DNA from: JALOTE01 sp031422195
GTDB taxonomy: Bacteria; Pseudomonadota; Alphaproteobacteria; Rhizobiales; Rhizobiaceae
Assembly: GCA_031422195.1 (NCBI GenBank)
Contig: JANOPZ010000124.1
Coordinates: 1-17,063, forward strand
DNA length: 17,063 bases
Direction: 5' to 3'
Part shown: positions 1-7,653 of the stretch, piece after piece
How positions within the stretch are numbered: position 1 is the stretch's first letter
How the letters are laid out: every line of letters begins with the position of its first letter
The notes under the pieces: model-generated
Seen by the model: the letters and a program-made list of their open reading frames with translations, nothing else
Database searches by the model: none
Told to the model about the DNA's origin: nothing
Made by a program: the position numbers and the translations under genes

Positions 1-1
1 C

Positions 2-727
2 TCGTCTCTGGCTGACACATTGGTGGGCAGCAACAGCAACAACGACCAGATTTTTGGCCAAGACGGCGCTGACTCGCTTTACGGTGTTGGCGGCGATGAC
101 ACGCTGACAGGCGGCGTCGGCGCTGATTATCTGGATGGCGGCACAGGCTTTGACCTTGCCAGCTATACGCAATCAACAACCGGGGTTTACGCCCGGCTTG
201 ATGGCCTCAATGAATCGTCGAGCGAGGCGGTTGGCGATACTTTTGTGTCGATCGAAGGCTTTGTCGGTTCGTTTTTCAACGATGTTTTTGTTGGCAAAGC
301 CACAAATAATGACGCGTTATATGGCCTTGGCGGTGTTGACACACTTTATGGCATAGGCGGCAATGACACGTTGAATGGCGGCGCTGGCAATGACGTGCTT
401 TTTGGCGGCACTGGCAATGATTTCTTTATCTTCGCCGACACGCTGAATGCTGCAACCAATGTGGATTCCATACGGGATTTCACGGTGAACGCCGATGACA
501 TCTTGCTGTCGCGCACGATTTTCACCGGAATTGGTGCCAGCCTCGATGCTGCTGAACTGAATTTCGGGAGCACTGCCAATGATGTTGGCGACCGTATTAT
601 TTACAACGGTGCAACCGGCCAATTATTCTTTGATGCTGATGGCTTTGGCGGCGGCGCACAGACCTTGTTCGCGACGGTGACTGTCGGCACAGCATTGACC
701 CATAATGATTTTATTATGTTTGGCTGA
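2..727 (+). CDS. RTX calcium-binding exoprotein, C-terminal part (5' end outside window)
   Basis: The reading frame is open from base 2, so only the last 241 residues are seen and the start lies upstream. The protein has GGxGxDxLxG nonapeptide repeats (for example GGVGADYLDGG and GGAGNDVLFGGTGND), which in this family bind calcium as a parallel beta roll. They are followed by a serralysin-type C-terminal domain and a terminal segment ending NDFIMFG that resembles a type I secretion signal. It should be exported by an ABC transporter/TolC-type system that is not in the window. It aligns without gaps to the last 241 residues of the protease at 1554-4370, with 24 differences. The missing N-terminus could therefore also be a subtilase, but that is inference. 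No terminator is obvious after the stop. Confidence 0.9.
   Translation, partial: SSLADTLVGSNSNNDQIFGQDGADSLYGVGGDDTLTGGVGADYLDGGTGFDLASYTQSTTGVYARLDGLNESSSEAVGDTFVSIEGFVGSFFNDVFVGKATNNDALYGLGGVDTLYGIGGNDTLNGGAGNDVLFGGTGNDFFIFADTLNAATNVDSIRDFTVNADDILLSRTIFTGIGASLDAAELNFGSTANDVGDRIIYNGATGQLFFDADGFGGGAQTLFATVTVGTALTHNDFIMFG
2..727 (+). repeat. Direct repeat, copy 1 (partner 3645-4370)
   Basis: Base n here corresponds to base n+3643 in the protease gene, with no insertion or deletion over 726 bp. Similarity stops at the stop codon: the bases after 727 and after 4370 are unrelated. The two copies encode RTX/secretion modules about 90% identical in protein. The true left edge of the repeat lies beyond the window. 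Confidence 0.9.
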
Positions 728-1003
728 TCTCGTTCAACATTAAGGCGGCACTGCGCTGACATTGGCGGATTTTGTGAATGTGGCATGAACTCGCGGCATG
801 AACGTCTCGCCTGCCCTAAGGTTATCATCTATTGACTCCGCATTTTGCCGGGAGCATGTTTAAGGCTGACTGCTATGCAAAGGCGCGGCGGATGTTGGTG
901 GAATACGTCTTCACCGCCCCTCACACTGGATAATACATCGGTCGTTGGAATAGATTTGGTGGCCTTACTTATTTCCTGGTTACACAGAGGAATTTCGACA
1001 GCA
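728..1003. other. Intergenic stretch without a recognisable gene
   Basis: Between the RTX stop and the proposed lipoprotein start I see no convincing gene, RNA or mobile element. The frame of the next gene is open back to an ATG at 845, but the residues encoded there (Trp/Cys/Arg-rich) do not look like a protein N-terminus. If the lipoprotein starts at the TTG at 1100 instead, the gap grows to about 370 bases. Confidence 0.5.
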
Positions 1004-1459
1004 ATGCTATTTGGAAATACAAATTGTGGCGCGCAGCAAACCCAAGCCGTTGGGCCGTGGGCAAGTTTGCGTCGTTTTCAGTTTATTCGTTTCAACGATT
1101 TGGCGTATTTTGAAACGATTGGCAAAACCCTTGCCATCACGGCTCTGATTTTATGTCTTTTGGGATGCACGCCCTTGCAAACAGAAGGTTTTTATCGAGG
1201 GGAAGAAAAAACCATGGTGTCAGAGCCAAATCAAGCAGCAGTGACTGGATCGGTTACTATTGTTGGCAAGCGCATCACCATAGGCAATGCAGTTGACTGT
1301 CCTGAAATTGAAACCAGTGACGGCCAGCGCATCGCAGTCAAAGGGCTGACCGGTGAACACAACATCGGAGCGACCGTTCGCGTTACTGGTCGCTATGGTT
1401 ACGTGACTTCTTGCAACGGCCTAGTTCTTGCTGCGACGAGTGTCACAATAATAGGTTAG
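1004..1459 (+). CDS. Small probable lipoprotein, function unknown
   Basis: Not recognised as a named gene. A hydrophobic run ending in a lipobox (LAITALILCLLGC, Cys at codon 47 from this start) suggests lipidation at that cysteine and anchoring to a membrane. The mature part of about 105 residues is rich in short beta strands, with two cysteines (in NAVDCPEIE and VTSCNG). The pattern GSVTIVGKRITIG ... GQRIAVKGL ... GATVRVTGRYG resembles the small OB-like domain found in DUF5818-type proteins, a tentative likeness. The start is uncertain. ATG 1004 has AGAGGA about 12 bases upstream but gives an unusually long 46-residue leader. TTG 1100 gives a normal-looking signal peptide (MAYFETIGK then the hydrophobic run) but has no clear ribosome site. 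It lies 94 bp upstream of the protease in the same direction. Confidence 0.6.
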   Translation: MLFGNTNCGAQQTQAVGPWASLRRFQFIRFNDLAYFETIGKTLAITALILCLLGCTPLQTEGFYRGEEKTMVSEPNQAAVTGSVTIVGKRITIGNAVDCPEIETSDGQRIAVKGLTGEHNIGATVRVTGRYGYVTSCNGLVLAATSVTIIG

Positions 1460-1553
1460 TCCAAGAGCAGTTCGAGCTGTAAACACTTTTTGTTTCGATA
1501 CGCTTAGCTACAAAACAAGACTGGTGATCAAACCGAAAATTGGAGTATAGATT

Positions 1554-4370
1554 ATGCCACTTCCAACTGATCCACTGCTTGCACAGCAATGGCATTTGCG
1601 CAATTCCAACCCATTGTTACTCGATCTGAATGTTTTTGGCGTATGGAACCCGTCAAGTGGCTTGGCCTATACTGGGGCCGGAACACGCACCATCGTCATT
1701 GATGACGGATTTGACTATAATCATTCTGATTTCGACAATTATAATCAGAGCCTCGATTACGATTTCGCATTGAACACACTGGACCCGTTTGGCGGAGCGT
1801 CTGACGCGCATGGCACGGCCGTGGCCGGAATCATCGGGGCGGCGGCGGATGGAACCGGGGCTGTCGGGGTGGCATACGGCACCCAGCTGGTAGGCTATCG
1901 CACGGCGGGCTTTATCAACGATGCCTGGCTGCAGGATATACGCGATACCATTTCCAATGCAGCGACCAGCGCAAACGCCGATGTGGCCAATATCAGCCAA
2001 GGCATTGCCAATGACACCGCAAGTGAATTTGGCGTTGGTTATCTGGCTATACGCTTTGACGAAATCGAAGTCTCGATAGCCACGGCGGTCAATACCGGGC
2101 GCGGCGGGCTGGGCATGACAATTGTCAAGTCGGCTGGTAATTCGCGCGCCGCTAACTATGACATTAATGCAGATGATTGGACCAATGACACCCGGCAGGT
2201 TGTCGTGGCGGCTGTCAACCAAAACGGATTTGTGTCGAATTATTCCAGCTATGGCGCGGCACTTCTTGTGTCGGCATTTGGCACACCGGGCGAAGTTGTG
2301 ACGACTGATCGAGTTGGGGCCGCCGGCTATAATGGCACTGATTTCACCAGTGTTTTTAACGGCACGTCGTCTGCCGCCCCTATGGTCACCGGTGTCGTTG
2401 CGCTGATGTATGATGCCAATGCCAGTCTGGGCTGGCGCGATGTGCAATCAATTTTGGCTGTCTCGGCCCGGCAGGTTGGCTCCGAAGTGGGAGCTGGCAT
2501 AACGGGTTCTGAGCGCTATGCTTGGGGTTTCAACGGTGCCAACACTTGGAACGGCGGCGGCATGCATTTCAGCAATGATTATGGCTATGGCCTGGTCGAT
2601 GCTCTGGCCGCCGTGCGGCTGGCAGAAACCTGGCTGCTGACCGGAACCGTGGCTGCGACCAGCGGCAATGAGCTCTCAAATAGCGTAGATGTGCTGAACG
2701 CGTCGACCGTGATTCCGGATGGCAACGCCACCGGACTTTCGTTTAGTGGCAACGCAGTATTTAATGATCTGGTCGAACGGGTAACGGTTCAGATGACATT
2801 CTCCACGACATTCACCGGCGATATGGAGGTCTATTTGACGTCGCCCGATGGCACCGTCAGCCGGTTGATTGATAATGCCGGAGGCGGCAACGATTTCAAC
2901 GGCACTTGGACATTTGAAAGCCAAGCTTTCCGCGGTGAAGGCGCTGCCGGCCAATGGACCGTGCGGGTTGCCGATACGTTAGGCGGCGATGCGCTGACTG
3001 TGTCCGATATTGTAATCCGCACTTTTGGCGCATCAAGCGTGAATGACCGTTACATTTATACCAATGAGTATTCGGATTATGCCGGCGTCATGGGCCATGT
3101 CAATGTGGTGAACGACAGCAATTTCGGCAATGATACGGTCAATGCATCTGCCGTAAGCACAGGTTCGTACATCCGGCTGGATGGGGTATTAGGGTCGATA
3201 GATGGGGCAGAGGTGACATTTACCAACATCGAAAACGCCATCGGCGGCGATGGCGCGGATGTAATTCTTGGTAATGCCACTATCAATAAGCTTTTCGGGA
3301 TGCGCGGTGCTGACAGACTTTATGGCCTTGACGGCGCAGATCAATTGGTAGGCGGTGCGGGCAATGACTTGCTGGAAGGCGGACTTGGCGAAGATTTGCT
3401 GATTGGCGACGGCGGCTCGGATGCTCTAAAAGGCGACGAGGACAACGACCTTCTCTATGGTGCTGCCGACGGTGATACGTTGTTCGGCGGCCTTGGCGGC
3501 GATTATCTGGATGGTGGCTCCGAGTTTGATTACGCCAGCTATGCTTTTGCCACAGCCGGTGTGTTTGCCCGCCTTGACGGCCTTGCAGGTTCTGGCGGCG
3601 AGGCTGTAGGCGATAGTTTTGTAAGTATCGAGGGCCTGATCGGCTCGTCTTTGGCTGACACATTGGTGGGCAGCAACAGCAACAACGACCAGATTTTTGG
3701 CCAGGATGGCGCTGACTTGCTGTATGGTGTTGGCGGCGATGACACCCTGACAGGCGGTGCAGGCGCTGATCATCTGGATGGTGGCACCGGCTTTGACCTT
3801 GCCAGCTATTCGCAGGCAACAACCGGGGTTTATGCCCGCCTTGATGGTGTCAATGAATCGTCGAGTGAGGCGGTTGGCGATACTTTTGTTTCGATCGAAG
3901 GCTTCGTGGGTTCGTTTTTCAACGATGTTTTTGTTGGCAACGCCACAAATAATGACGTGTTATATGGCCTCGGCGGCGACGATACGCTTTACGGCATAGG
4001 CGGCAATGACACGTTGAATGGCGGCACTGGCAATGACGTGCTTTTTGGCGGCACTGGCAATGATTTCTTTATCTTCGCCGACACGCTGAATGCTGCGACC
4101 AACGTTGACTCGATAAGAGACTTCACGGTCAACGCCGATGACATTTTGCTGTCGCGCGTGTTTTTTACCGGAATTAATGCCATCCTCGATGCTGCTGAGT
4201 TTCAATTGGGCGCGATCGCCAATGATATTGGCGACCGTATCATTTACACCAGTGGAACCGGCCAATTGTTCTTTGATGCCGATGGCTCTGGCGGTGGCGC
4301 ACAGACCTTGTTCGCGACGGTGACTGTTGGCACAGCATTGACCCATAATGATTTTATCATGTTTGGGTGA
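1554..4370 (+). CDS. Secreted subtilisin-like (S8) protease with P domain and RTX repeats
   Basis: A 938-residue calcium-dependent serine endopeptidase, presumably extracellular. Residues 1-360 form an S8 catalytic domain of kexin/proprotein-convertase type. The triad is D50 (VIDDG), H86 (AHGTAVAG) and S272 (GTSSAAP), with oxyanion N196 (SAGN). Residues about 370-490 are a P domain (TGDMEVYLTSPDGT, then AAGQWTVRVAD). Residues about 560-840 carry RTX nonapeptide repeats with two copies of an 89-residue module. Residues 840-938 are a serralysin-type C-terminal domain and type I secretion signal. No N-terminal signal peptide or propeptide is present: the enzyme starts at once with DPLLAQQWHL, as expected for type I export. 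GGAG at 1542-1545, 8 bases before the ATG, supports the start. No cognate transporter or inhibitor is visible. Its substrate cannot be inferred. Confidence 0.93.
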   Translation: MPLPTDPLLAQQWHLRNSNPLLLDLNVFGVWNPSSGLAYTGAGTRTIVIDDGFDYNHSDFDNYNQSLDYDFALNTLDPFGGASDAHGTAVAGIIGAAADGTGAVGVAYGTQLVGYRTAGFINDAWLQDIRDTISNAATSANADVANISQGIANDTASEFGVGYLAIRFDEIEVSIATAVNTGRGGLGMTIVKSAGNSRAANYDINADDWTNDTRQVVVAAVNQNGFVSNYSSYGAALLVSAFGTPGEVVTTDRVGAAGYNGTDFTSVFNGTSSAAPMVTGVVALMYDANASLGWRDVQSILAVSARQVGSEVGAGITGSERYAWGFNGANTWNGGGMHFSNDYGYGLVDALAAVRLAETWLLTGTVAATSGNELSNSVDVLNASTVIPDGNATGLSFSGNAVFNDLVERVTVQMTFSTTFTGDMEVYLTSPDGTVSRLIDNAGGGNDFNGTWTFESQAFRGEGAAGQWTVRVADTLGGDALTVSDIVIRTFGASSVNDRYIYTNEYSDYAGVMGHVNVVNDSNFGNDTVNASAVSTGSYIRLDGVLGSIDGAEVTFTNIENAIGGDGADVILGNATINKLFGMRGADRLYGLDGADQLVGGAGNDLLEGGLGEDLLIGDGGSDALKGDEDNDLLYGAADGDTLFGGLGGDYLDGGSEFDYASYAFATAGVFARLDGLAGSGGEAVGDSFVSIEGLIGSSLADTLVGSNSNNDQIFGQDGADLLYGVGGDDTLTGGAGADHLDGGTGFDLASYSQATTGVYARLDGVNESSSEAVGDTFVSIEGFVGSFFNDVFVGNATNNDVLYGLGGDDTLYGIGGNDTLNGGTGNDVLFGGTGNDFFIFADTLNAATNVDSIRDFTVNADDILLSRVFFTGINAILDAAEFQLGAIANDIGDRIIYTSGTGQLFFDADGSGGGAQTLFATVTVGTALTHNDFIMFG
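3645..4370 (+). repeat. Direct repeat, copy 2 (partner 2-727)
   Basis: This is the 3' part of the protease gene and matches 2-727 colinearly at an offset of 3643. Protein differences cluster at protease residues 868-913, while the last 25 residues (secretion signal) and residues 771-795 are identical. That points to duplication followed by selection, or to gene conversion, on the export module. Confidence 0.9.
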
Positions 4371-4388
4371 TGTCAGGGCGTTACAAAA

Positions 4389-6227
4389 TTAATCCAGCAC
4401 CCGTCTGACTGCGCCTTTGGCTGCGCTGGTGGTCAGGGCGGCGTAGGCTTTAAGCGCATTGGTGACGTTGCGCTTGCGCTTTTCGATGGGCTTAAAGCCC
4501 ATTTTTTCTTGCGCAGCGCGGCGGGCTGCAATCACAGCATCATCAACGCGCAGCGAAATTGAGCGGTCGGGAATGTTGATATCGACCATATCGCCAGATT
4601 TGACCAATGCAATTAAGCCGCCTTCGGCTGCTTCAGGTGAAACATGGCCAATCGACAGACCAGAGGTACCACCGGAAAAGCGACCGTCGGTCAGCAATGC
4701 ACAGGCTTTGCCAAGGCCCTTGGATTTAATGTAACTGGTTGGATACAGCATTTCTTGCATGCCGGGCCCACCTATGGGGCCTTCATAGCGGATAACAACC
4801 ACATCCCCGGCTTTGACATCACCGTTCAAAATGCCGAGCACGGCTGAGTCTTGGCTCTCAAATACAATCGCGGGGCCAGAGAATTTCAAAATGCTTTCAT
4901 CGACGCCAGCGGTTTTGACGATGCAGCCTTGCAGCGCGATATTGCCGGATAAAACAGCCAAGCCACCATCTGTGGTAAAGGGTGTTTCTGCTGAACGGAT
5001 AACACCGTTTGTCCGGTCAAGATCCAAATCATCCCAGCGGCGATTTTGGCTGAACGCAACCTGTGTCGGCACACCGCCCGGCGCGGCCAAGTAGAAATCT
5101 TTGACGACCTGCGAATTGGTCCGCGACACATCCCAATGGTTGATTGCTGCTCCAAGCGTGGTGGAATGTACGGTTGGCAAATCAGCGTTCAAAAGCCCAG
5201 CTTTTTCAAGCTGACCAAGGATCGACATGATGCCGCCTGCCCTATGCACATCTTCCATATGCACATCAGATTTGGCCGGCGCAACCTTACACAACACCGG
5301 CACGCGGCGCGATAAACGGTCAATATCATCCATAGTGAAATCAATGCCGCCCTCGTGGGCAGCCGCCAGAATATGGAGCACAGTATTGGTCGAACCACCC
5401 ATGGCAATATCAAGCGTCATGGCGTTTTCAAATGCACCGAAACTGGCAACATTGCGTGGCAGCACGCTAGCGTCATCCTGTTCATAATAGCGTTTTGCAA
5501 TATCAACGATCAAATGACCTGCCTCAAGAAACAGCCGTTTGCGGTCAGCATGTGTGGCCAAGGTTGAACCATTGCCCGGCAGCGATAAGCCCAGTGCCTC
5601 AGTCAGGCAATTCATGGAATTGGCCGTGAACATGCCGGAGCATGAGCCGCATGTCGGGCACGCCGAGCGTTCGATCGCATCGACTTCTTCGTCGGAATAT
5701 TTTTCATCGGCGGCCGCAACCATGGCGTCAACCAAGTCCAGCGCCATTTTTTTGCCCGTAGGGGCAATATATTTACCGGCTTCCATCGGCCCGCCGGACA
5801 CAAACACTGTCGGGATGTTCAGCCGCATTGATGCCATCAACATGCCGGGCGTGATTTTATCGCAGTTGGAAATGCAAACCATGGCGTCAGCGCAATGGCC
5901 GTTGACCATATATTCAACGCTATCTGCGATAATCTCGCGTGACGGCAGCGAATACAGCATGCCGTCGTGGCCCATTGCAATTCCGTCATCAAGCGCAATT
6001 GTATTGAATTCTTTGGCTACACCGCCAGCAGATTCAATTTCCCGTGCCACCATTTGGCCAAGGTCTTTCAAATGCACATGGCCGGGTACGAACTGGGTAA
6101 ACGAATTTACCACGGCAATAATCGGCTTACCAAAATCACCATCTTTCATACCGGTTGCGCGCCACAAGGCACGAGCACCTGCCATATTACGGCCATGGGT
6201 GGTGGTACGGGAACGGTATGCAGGCAT
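4389..6227 (-). CDS. ilvD: Dihydroxy-acid dehydratase
   Basis: Catalyses dehydration of 2,3-dihydroxy-isovalerate and 2,3-dihydroxy-3-methylvalerate to the 2-keto acids, the step before transamination in valine and isoleucine synthesis. It is a cytoplasmic iron-sulfur enzyme. The product of 612 residues matches the E. coli-type length (about 616). It begins MPAYRSRTTTHGRNMAGARA, almost the same as E. coli IlvD. Family motifs include CDKITPG (C122, D123, K124) and CPTCGSCSGMF (C190-C196), holding cluster ligands, plus a C-terminal TTDGGLAVLSGN segment. The frame extends 17 codons further to an ATG at 6278, but the family N-terminus, a GAGAG site just upstream of 6227, and a promoter-like -35 overlapping 6273-6278 favour the start used here. 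It is convergent with the protease, only 18 bp apart, and lies downstream of xylA on the same strand. Confidence 0.96.
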   Translation of the reverse strand: MPAYRSRTTTHGRNMAGARALWRATGMKDGDFGKPIIAVVNSFTQFVPGHVHLKDLGQMVAREIESAGGVAKEFNTIALDDGIAMGHDGMLYSLPSREIIADSVEYMVNGHCADAMVCISNCDKITPGMLMASMRLNIPTVFVSGGPMEAGKYIAPTGKKMALDLVDAMVAAADEKYSDEEVDAIERSACPTCGSCSGMFTANSMNCLTEALGLSLPGNGSTLATHADRKRLFLEAGHLIVDIAKRYYEQDDASVLPRNVASFGAFENAMTLDIAMGGSTNTVLHILAAAHEGGIDFTMDDIDRLSRRVPVLCKVAPAKSDVHMEDVHRAGGIMSILGQLEKAGLLNADLPTVHSTTLGAAINHWDVSRTNSQVVKDFYLAAPGGVPTQVAFSQNRRWDDLDLDRTNGVIRSAETPFTTDGGLAVLSGNIALQGCIVKTAGVDESILKFSGPAIVFESQDSAVLGILNGDVKAGDVVVIRYEGPIGGPGMQEMLYPTSYIKSKGLGKACALLTDGRFSGGTSGLSIGHVSPEAAEGGLIALVKSGDMVDINIPDRSISLRVDDAVIAARRAAQEKMGFKPIEKRKRNVTNALKAYAALTTSAAKGAVRRVLD

Positions 6228-6249
6228 GGCAGATCTCTCAGTTTTTGTT

Positions 6250-6278
6250 AAGGTAGCTGAGCAACGCCCATCGTTCAA
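6250..6278 (-). promoter_or_regulatory. Putative sigma-70 type promoter of ilvD
   Basis: On the minus strand TTGAAC (6278-6273) is followed after 17 bases by TACCTT (6255-6250). This fits the alphaproteobacterial -35/-10 pattern partially (about 4 of 6 in each box). Transcription would start near 6243, giving a short leader of about 16 bases before the ATG at 6227. It would let ilvD be expressed independently of xylBA. Confidence 0.35.
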
Positions 6279-6327
6279 TTGTCCTAAAGGTGAAAAAGTT
6301 CATCGGCAAAAACCAATGGGCCAACCC

Positions 6328-6355
6328 TTTAGACGTAGCGGTTTAGACGTAGCGG
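6328..6355. repeat. 14-bp tandem duplication at the xylA stop codon
   Basis: TTTAGACGTAGCGG occurs twice in direct succession (6328-6341 and 6342-6355). The second copy contains the last codons of xylA (NRYV) and the TAA; the first is a duplicate lying just past the stop. The duplication leaves the reading frame intact. Confidence 0.95.
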
Positions 6356-7653
6356 TTCACAATATTTTCCAGCAATTCCTGGCGTCCTGAAACCGGTTGC
6401 GGGTTGATGTCTTTTTTCGCAACGCGCTCTGCAATCTCTTCTAAAGTGCGCTTGCCCTTCAACATGGCTTTGCCCTCGGCTGAATCCCATTTGGCATAAC
6501 GGGCATCGACCATGCCGGTTAAAACACCGTCTTCGAGTATATGCGCTGCTGCCTTAAGGCCACGCGCACAGCAATCCATTCCGCCGATATGGCCAATCAA
6601 CAAATCTTCGGCCTCAATGGATTGGCGGCGCAGTTTGGCGTCAAAATTAGTGCCACCGGTTTTGAAGCCGCCAGCTTTCAAGACTTCATAATAGGCCAAG
6701 GCCATCTCCGGCACATTGTTCGGGAATTGATCTGTGTCCCAGCCAGACTGGTAATCATTCCGGTTCATATCAATTGAACCAAAAATTCCGAGTGCGCGCG
6801 CCATTGCCAATTCATGTTCAAAGGAATGGCCTGCCAAAATGGCATGGCCTTGTTCGATGTTCATTTGAACTTCTTTTTCCAAACCAAAGTCTTTGAGGAA
6901 GCCATAAACAGTTGCCACATCATAATCATATTGGTGTTTGGTTGGCTCTTGCGGCTTTGGCTCAATTAAAATTGCGCCTTTGAAACCGATCTTATGTTTG
7001 TAATCGACCACCATCTGCAGCATGCGTCCAGCTTGCGCGCGCTCGCGTTTCAGGTCGGTGTTGAGAAGCGTTTCATAACCTTCGCGGCCGCCCCACAGTA
7101 CATAGTTCTGGCCTTTAAGGCGGTGTGTGGCATCAAGACACGTTTTGATTGTGGCTGCCGAAAAAGCAAATACATCTGGATCAGGGTTGGTTGCAGCACC
7201 CGACATAAACCGGCGATGTGAGAATAAATTAGCGGTTCCCCATAGTAATTTCACACCGGTATCAGATTGCTTTTTGGCAAAGTAATCAACGATTTCGTTG
7301 AGGTTCTTCGTGTTTTCTTTGAAATTTTCGCCTTCCGGCCGCACATCTGCATCATGGAAGCAATAAAAAGGCACGCCCAGCGCCGTGAACATTTCAAAAG
7401 CAACATCGGCTTTTAGTTTGGCGTGTTCCATTGTGTCGCCAAACCATGGGCGCTGAAATGTTTGCCCGCCAAAAGGATCTCCGCCCGGCCAGGCAAATGA
7501 ATGCCAATAAGCAGCAGAAAACCGCAGGTGATCCTCCATCCGTTTACCCATGATCATTTCATCTGGATTGTAATACCGAAAAGCGAGCGGGTTCGTCGAC
7601 TCTGGTCCTTCAAACGGGATTTTGGTAATGTCGCCAAAGAAACCTGTGCTCAT
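6343..7653 (-). CDS. xylA: Xylose isomerase (class II)
   Basis: Interconverts D-xylose and D-xylulose in the cytoplasm, a metal-dependent (Mg/Mn) reaction. The product has 436 residues, normal for the longer class II enzymes. Conserved active-site and metal residues are visible: H100 and D103 (FHDADV), E231 and K233 (EPKPQ), E267 and H270 (IEQGHA), D295 (SIDMN), D306 and D308 (WDTDQF), and D338 (GGTNFDAK). The ATG at 7653 overlaps the xylB stop as ATGA, so the two genes form one operon with likely translational coupling. No xylose transporter or regulator gene is present in the window. A 14-bp tandem duplication sits at the stop codon. Confidence 0.97.
   Translation of the reverse strand: MSTGFFGDITKIPFEGPESTNPLAFRYYNPDEMIMGKRMEDHLRFSAAYWHSFAWPGGDPFGGQTFQRPWFGDTMEHAKLKADVAFEMFTALGVPFYCFHDADVRPEGENFKENTKNLNEIVDYFAKKQSDTGVKLLWGTANLFSHRRFMSGAATNPDPDVFAFSAATIKTCLDATHRLKGQNYVLWGGREGYETLLNTDLKRERAQAGRMLQMVVDYKHKIGFKGAILIEPKPQEPTKHQYDYDVATVYGFLKDFGLEKEVQMNIEQGHAILAGHSFEHELAMARALGIFGSIDMNRNDYQSGWDTDQFPNNVPEMALAYYEVLKAGGFKTGGTNFDAKLRRQSIEAEDLLIGHIGGMDCCARGLKAAAHILEDGVLTGMVDARYAKWDSAEGKAMLKGKRTLEEIAERVAKKDINPQPVSGRQELLENIVNRYV

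Noticed and set aside
728..1003. Possible pseudogene or transposase remnant
   Set aside because: A frame near 845-930 reads MFKADCYAKARRMLVEYVFT before a stop, but 30 residues without a family match are too little to support a call.
1466..1492. Possible terminator after the lipoprotein gene
   Set aside because: CAGTTCGAGCTG forms only a short imperfect stem, and the T-run (CTTTTTG) is short and offset. It is too weak to annotate.
1653..2447. 264-codon open frame on the minus strand
   Set aside because: It mirrors the S8 catalytic domain of the protease, where the catalytic motifs read correctly on the plus strand. Codon bias explains the open antisense frame.
3283..3822. 179-codon minus-strand frame rich in Arg, His and Gln
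   Set aside because: The composition is the antisense reading of glycine/aspartate-rich RTX repeats, not a protein.
3290..4080. Short regular repeats that could suggest a CRISPR or tandem DNA array
   Set aside because: The periodicity is the 9-residue (27-base) RTX protein repeat with synonymous drift. There are no identical repeats with unique spacers.
6228..6342. Terminator between xylA and ilvD
   Set aside because: I looked for a stem with a T-tract on the minus strand and found only T-rich stretches without a convincing hairpin, so read-through from xylA into ilvD cannot be excluded.
5539..6390. 283-codon open frame on the plus strand
   Set aside because: It is antisense to the N-terminal half of ilvD and the intergenic region. 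The translation has no recognisable domain, and ilvD is certain.
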